NCBI GenBank assembly: GCA_035646635.1
Contig: DASRPA010000070.1
Span: forward strand, 1 to 13,988
Origin: JACDAL01 sp035646635
GTDB taxonomy: Bacteria > Actinomycetota > CADDZG01 > WHSQ01
DNA: 13,988 nucleotides
Direction: 5' to 3'
In this document: in pieces, positions 13,965 through 13,988 of the stretch
Numbering within the stretch: the stretch's first letter is position 1
Layout: each line of letters opens with the position of its first letter
Notes under the pieces: model-generated
Told to the model about the DNA's origin: nothing
Seen by the model: only the letters and a program-made list of their open reading frames with translations
The model's database searches: none
Program-made: the position numbers and the translations under genes

Positions 13965-13983
13965 TTAGGCAGGGCTGATGTTA
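13965..13983. promoter_or_regulatory. Candidate DtxR/IdeR iron box upstream of the iron operon
   Basis: TTAGGCAGGGCTGATGTTA matches the 19-base IdeR/DtxR consensus TWAGGTWAGSCTWACCTWA at about 13 of 19 positions, with the outer TTAGG and TTA ends intact. A further TTAGGC begins at 13981 and runs to the window edge, so a second overlapping box may continue outside. It lies about 55-75 bases before the fbpA start, and TAACAT on the minus strand (13983-13978) could be a -10 element inside it. Known biology: iron-loaded DtxR-family repressors bind such sites and shut off iron uptake. Ferritin in the same operon would then be repressed by iron too, which is unusual. Confidence 0.45.
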
Positions 13984-13988
13984 GGCGA

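Noticed and set aside
1..13988. CRISPR array, tRNA/rRNA genes, retron or toxin-antitoxin pair
   Set aside because: I saw no regularly spaced repeats, no tRNA-like cloverleaf in the gaps, and no reverse transcriptase, Cas, or recognisable toxin or antitoxin sequence in any frame.

Overview
The window looks like high-GC actinobacterial chromosome. The best guess is the Acidimicrobiia side of the phylum, but that placement rests only on the look of the proteins. Supporting signs are strong GC bias at third codon positions, frequent GTG starts, a Tat-exported lipoprotein binding protein, an M50 protease gene abutting ispG as in many actinobacteria, a DUF222/13E12-type HNH protein, and a DtxR/IdeR-like site before an iron-uptake operon.

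Layout. (1) 2-202 is the 3' end of a GH15 glucoamylase/trehalase-type gene. (2) 215-9708 is a patchwork segment bounded by two same-orientation copies of a 53-nt hairpin element (50/53 identical). It holds one complete, apparently healthy sugar-type ABC importer operon (1533-5949: Tat/lipobox binding protein, ATPase, two permeases) set among gene fragments. The fragments are: the C-terminal third of a second binding protein (minus strand), a piece of a small unrecognised ORF, the 3' end of ispG, an HNH endonuclease remnant with a frameshift, the C-terminal half of an RseP/Rip1-type site-2 protease, the 5' three quarters of ispG with two frameshifts, the C-terminus of a Tn554 TnpB-like tyrosine recombinase, and an IS transposase N-terminal half joined in frame to the C-terminus of a second sugar ABC ATPase. 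(3) 9719-13911 (minus) is an intact, translationally coupled iron operon fbpA-fbpB-fbpC followed by ferritin, with a DtxR-like box at the window edge.

The main structural observation concerns ispG. Its two fragments are in the wrong order: the 3' part lies at 1072-1380 and the 5' part at 6954-7818. Together they give about 390 residues, close to the family length, and the three [4Fe-4S] cysteines are divided between them. Joining the two ends of the roughly 6.75-kb segment 1072-7818 would rebuild ispG almost exactly. This is what integration of a circular molecule, a recombination between element copies, or a misassembly would leave. The same six bases AGCCTC sit at both break points.

How the genes work together: the ABC operon would import an unidentified, probably carbohydrate, solute. 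The Fbp system imports ferric iron and the co-transcribed ferritin stores it. The fragments are probably non-functional. Frameshifts are confined to the already truncated genes while about 9 kb of complete genes reads cleanly, which favours true decay over poor base calling. I see no CRISPR array, tRNA, rRNA, retron or recognisable defence system.
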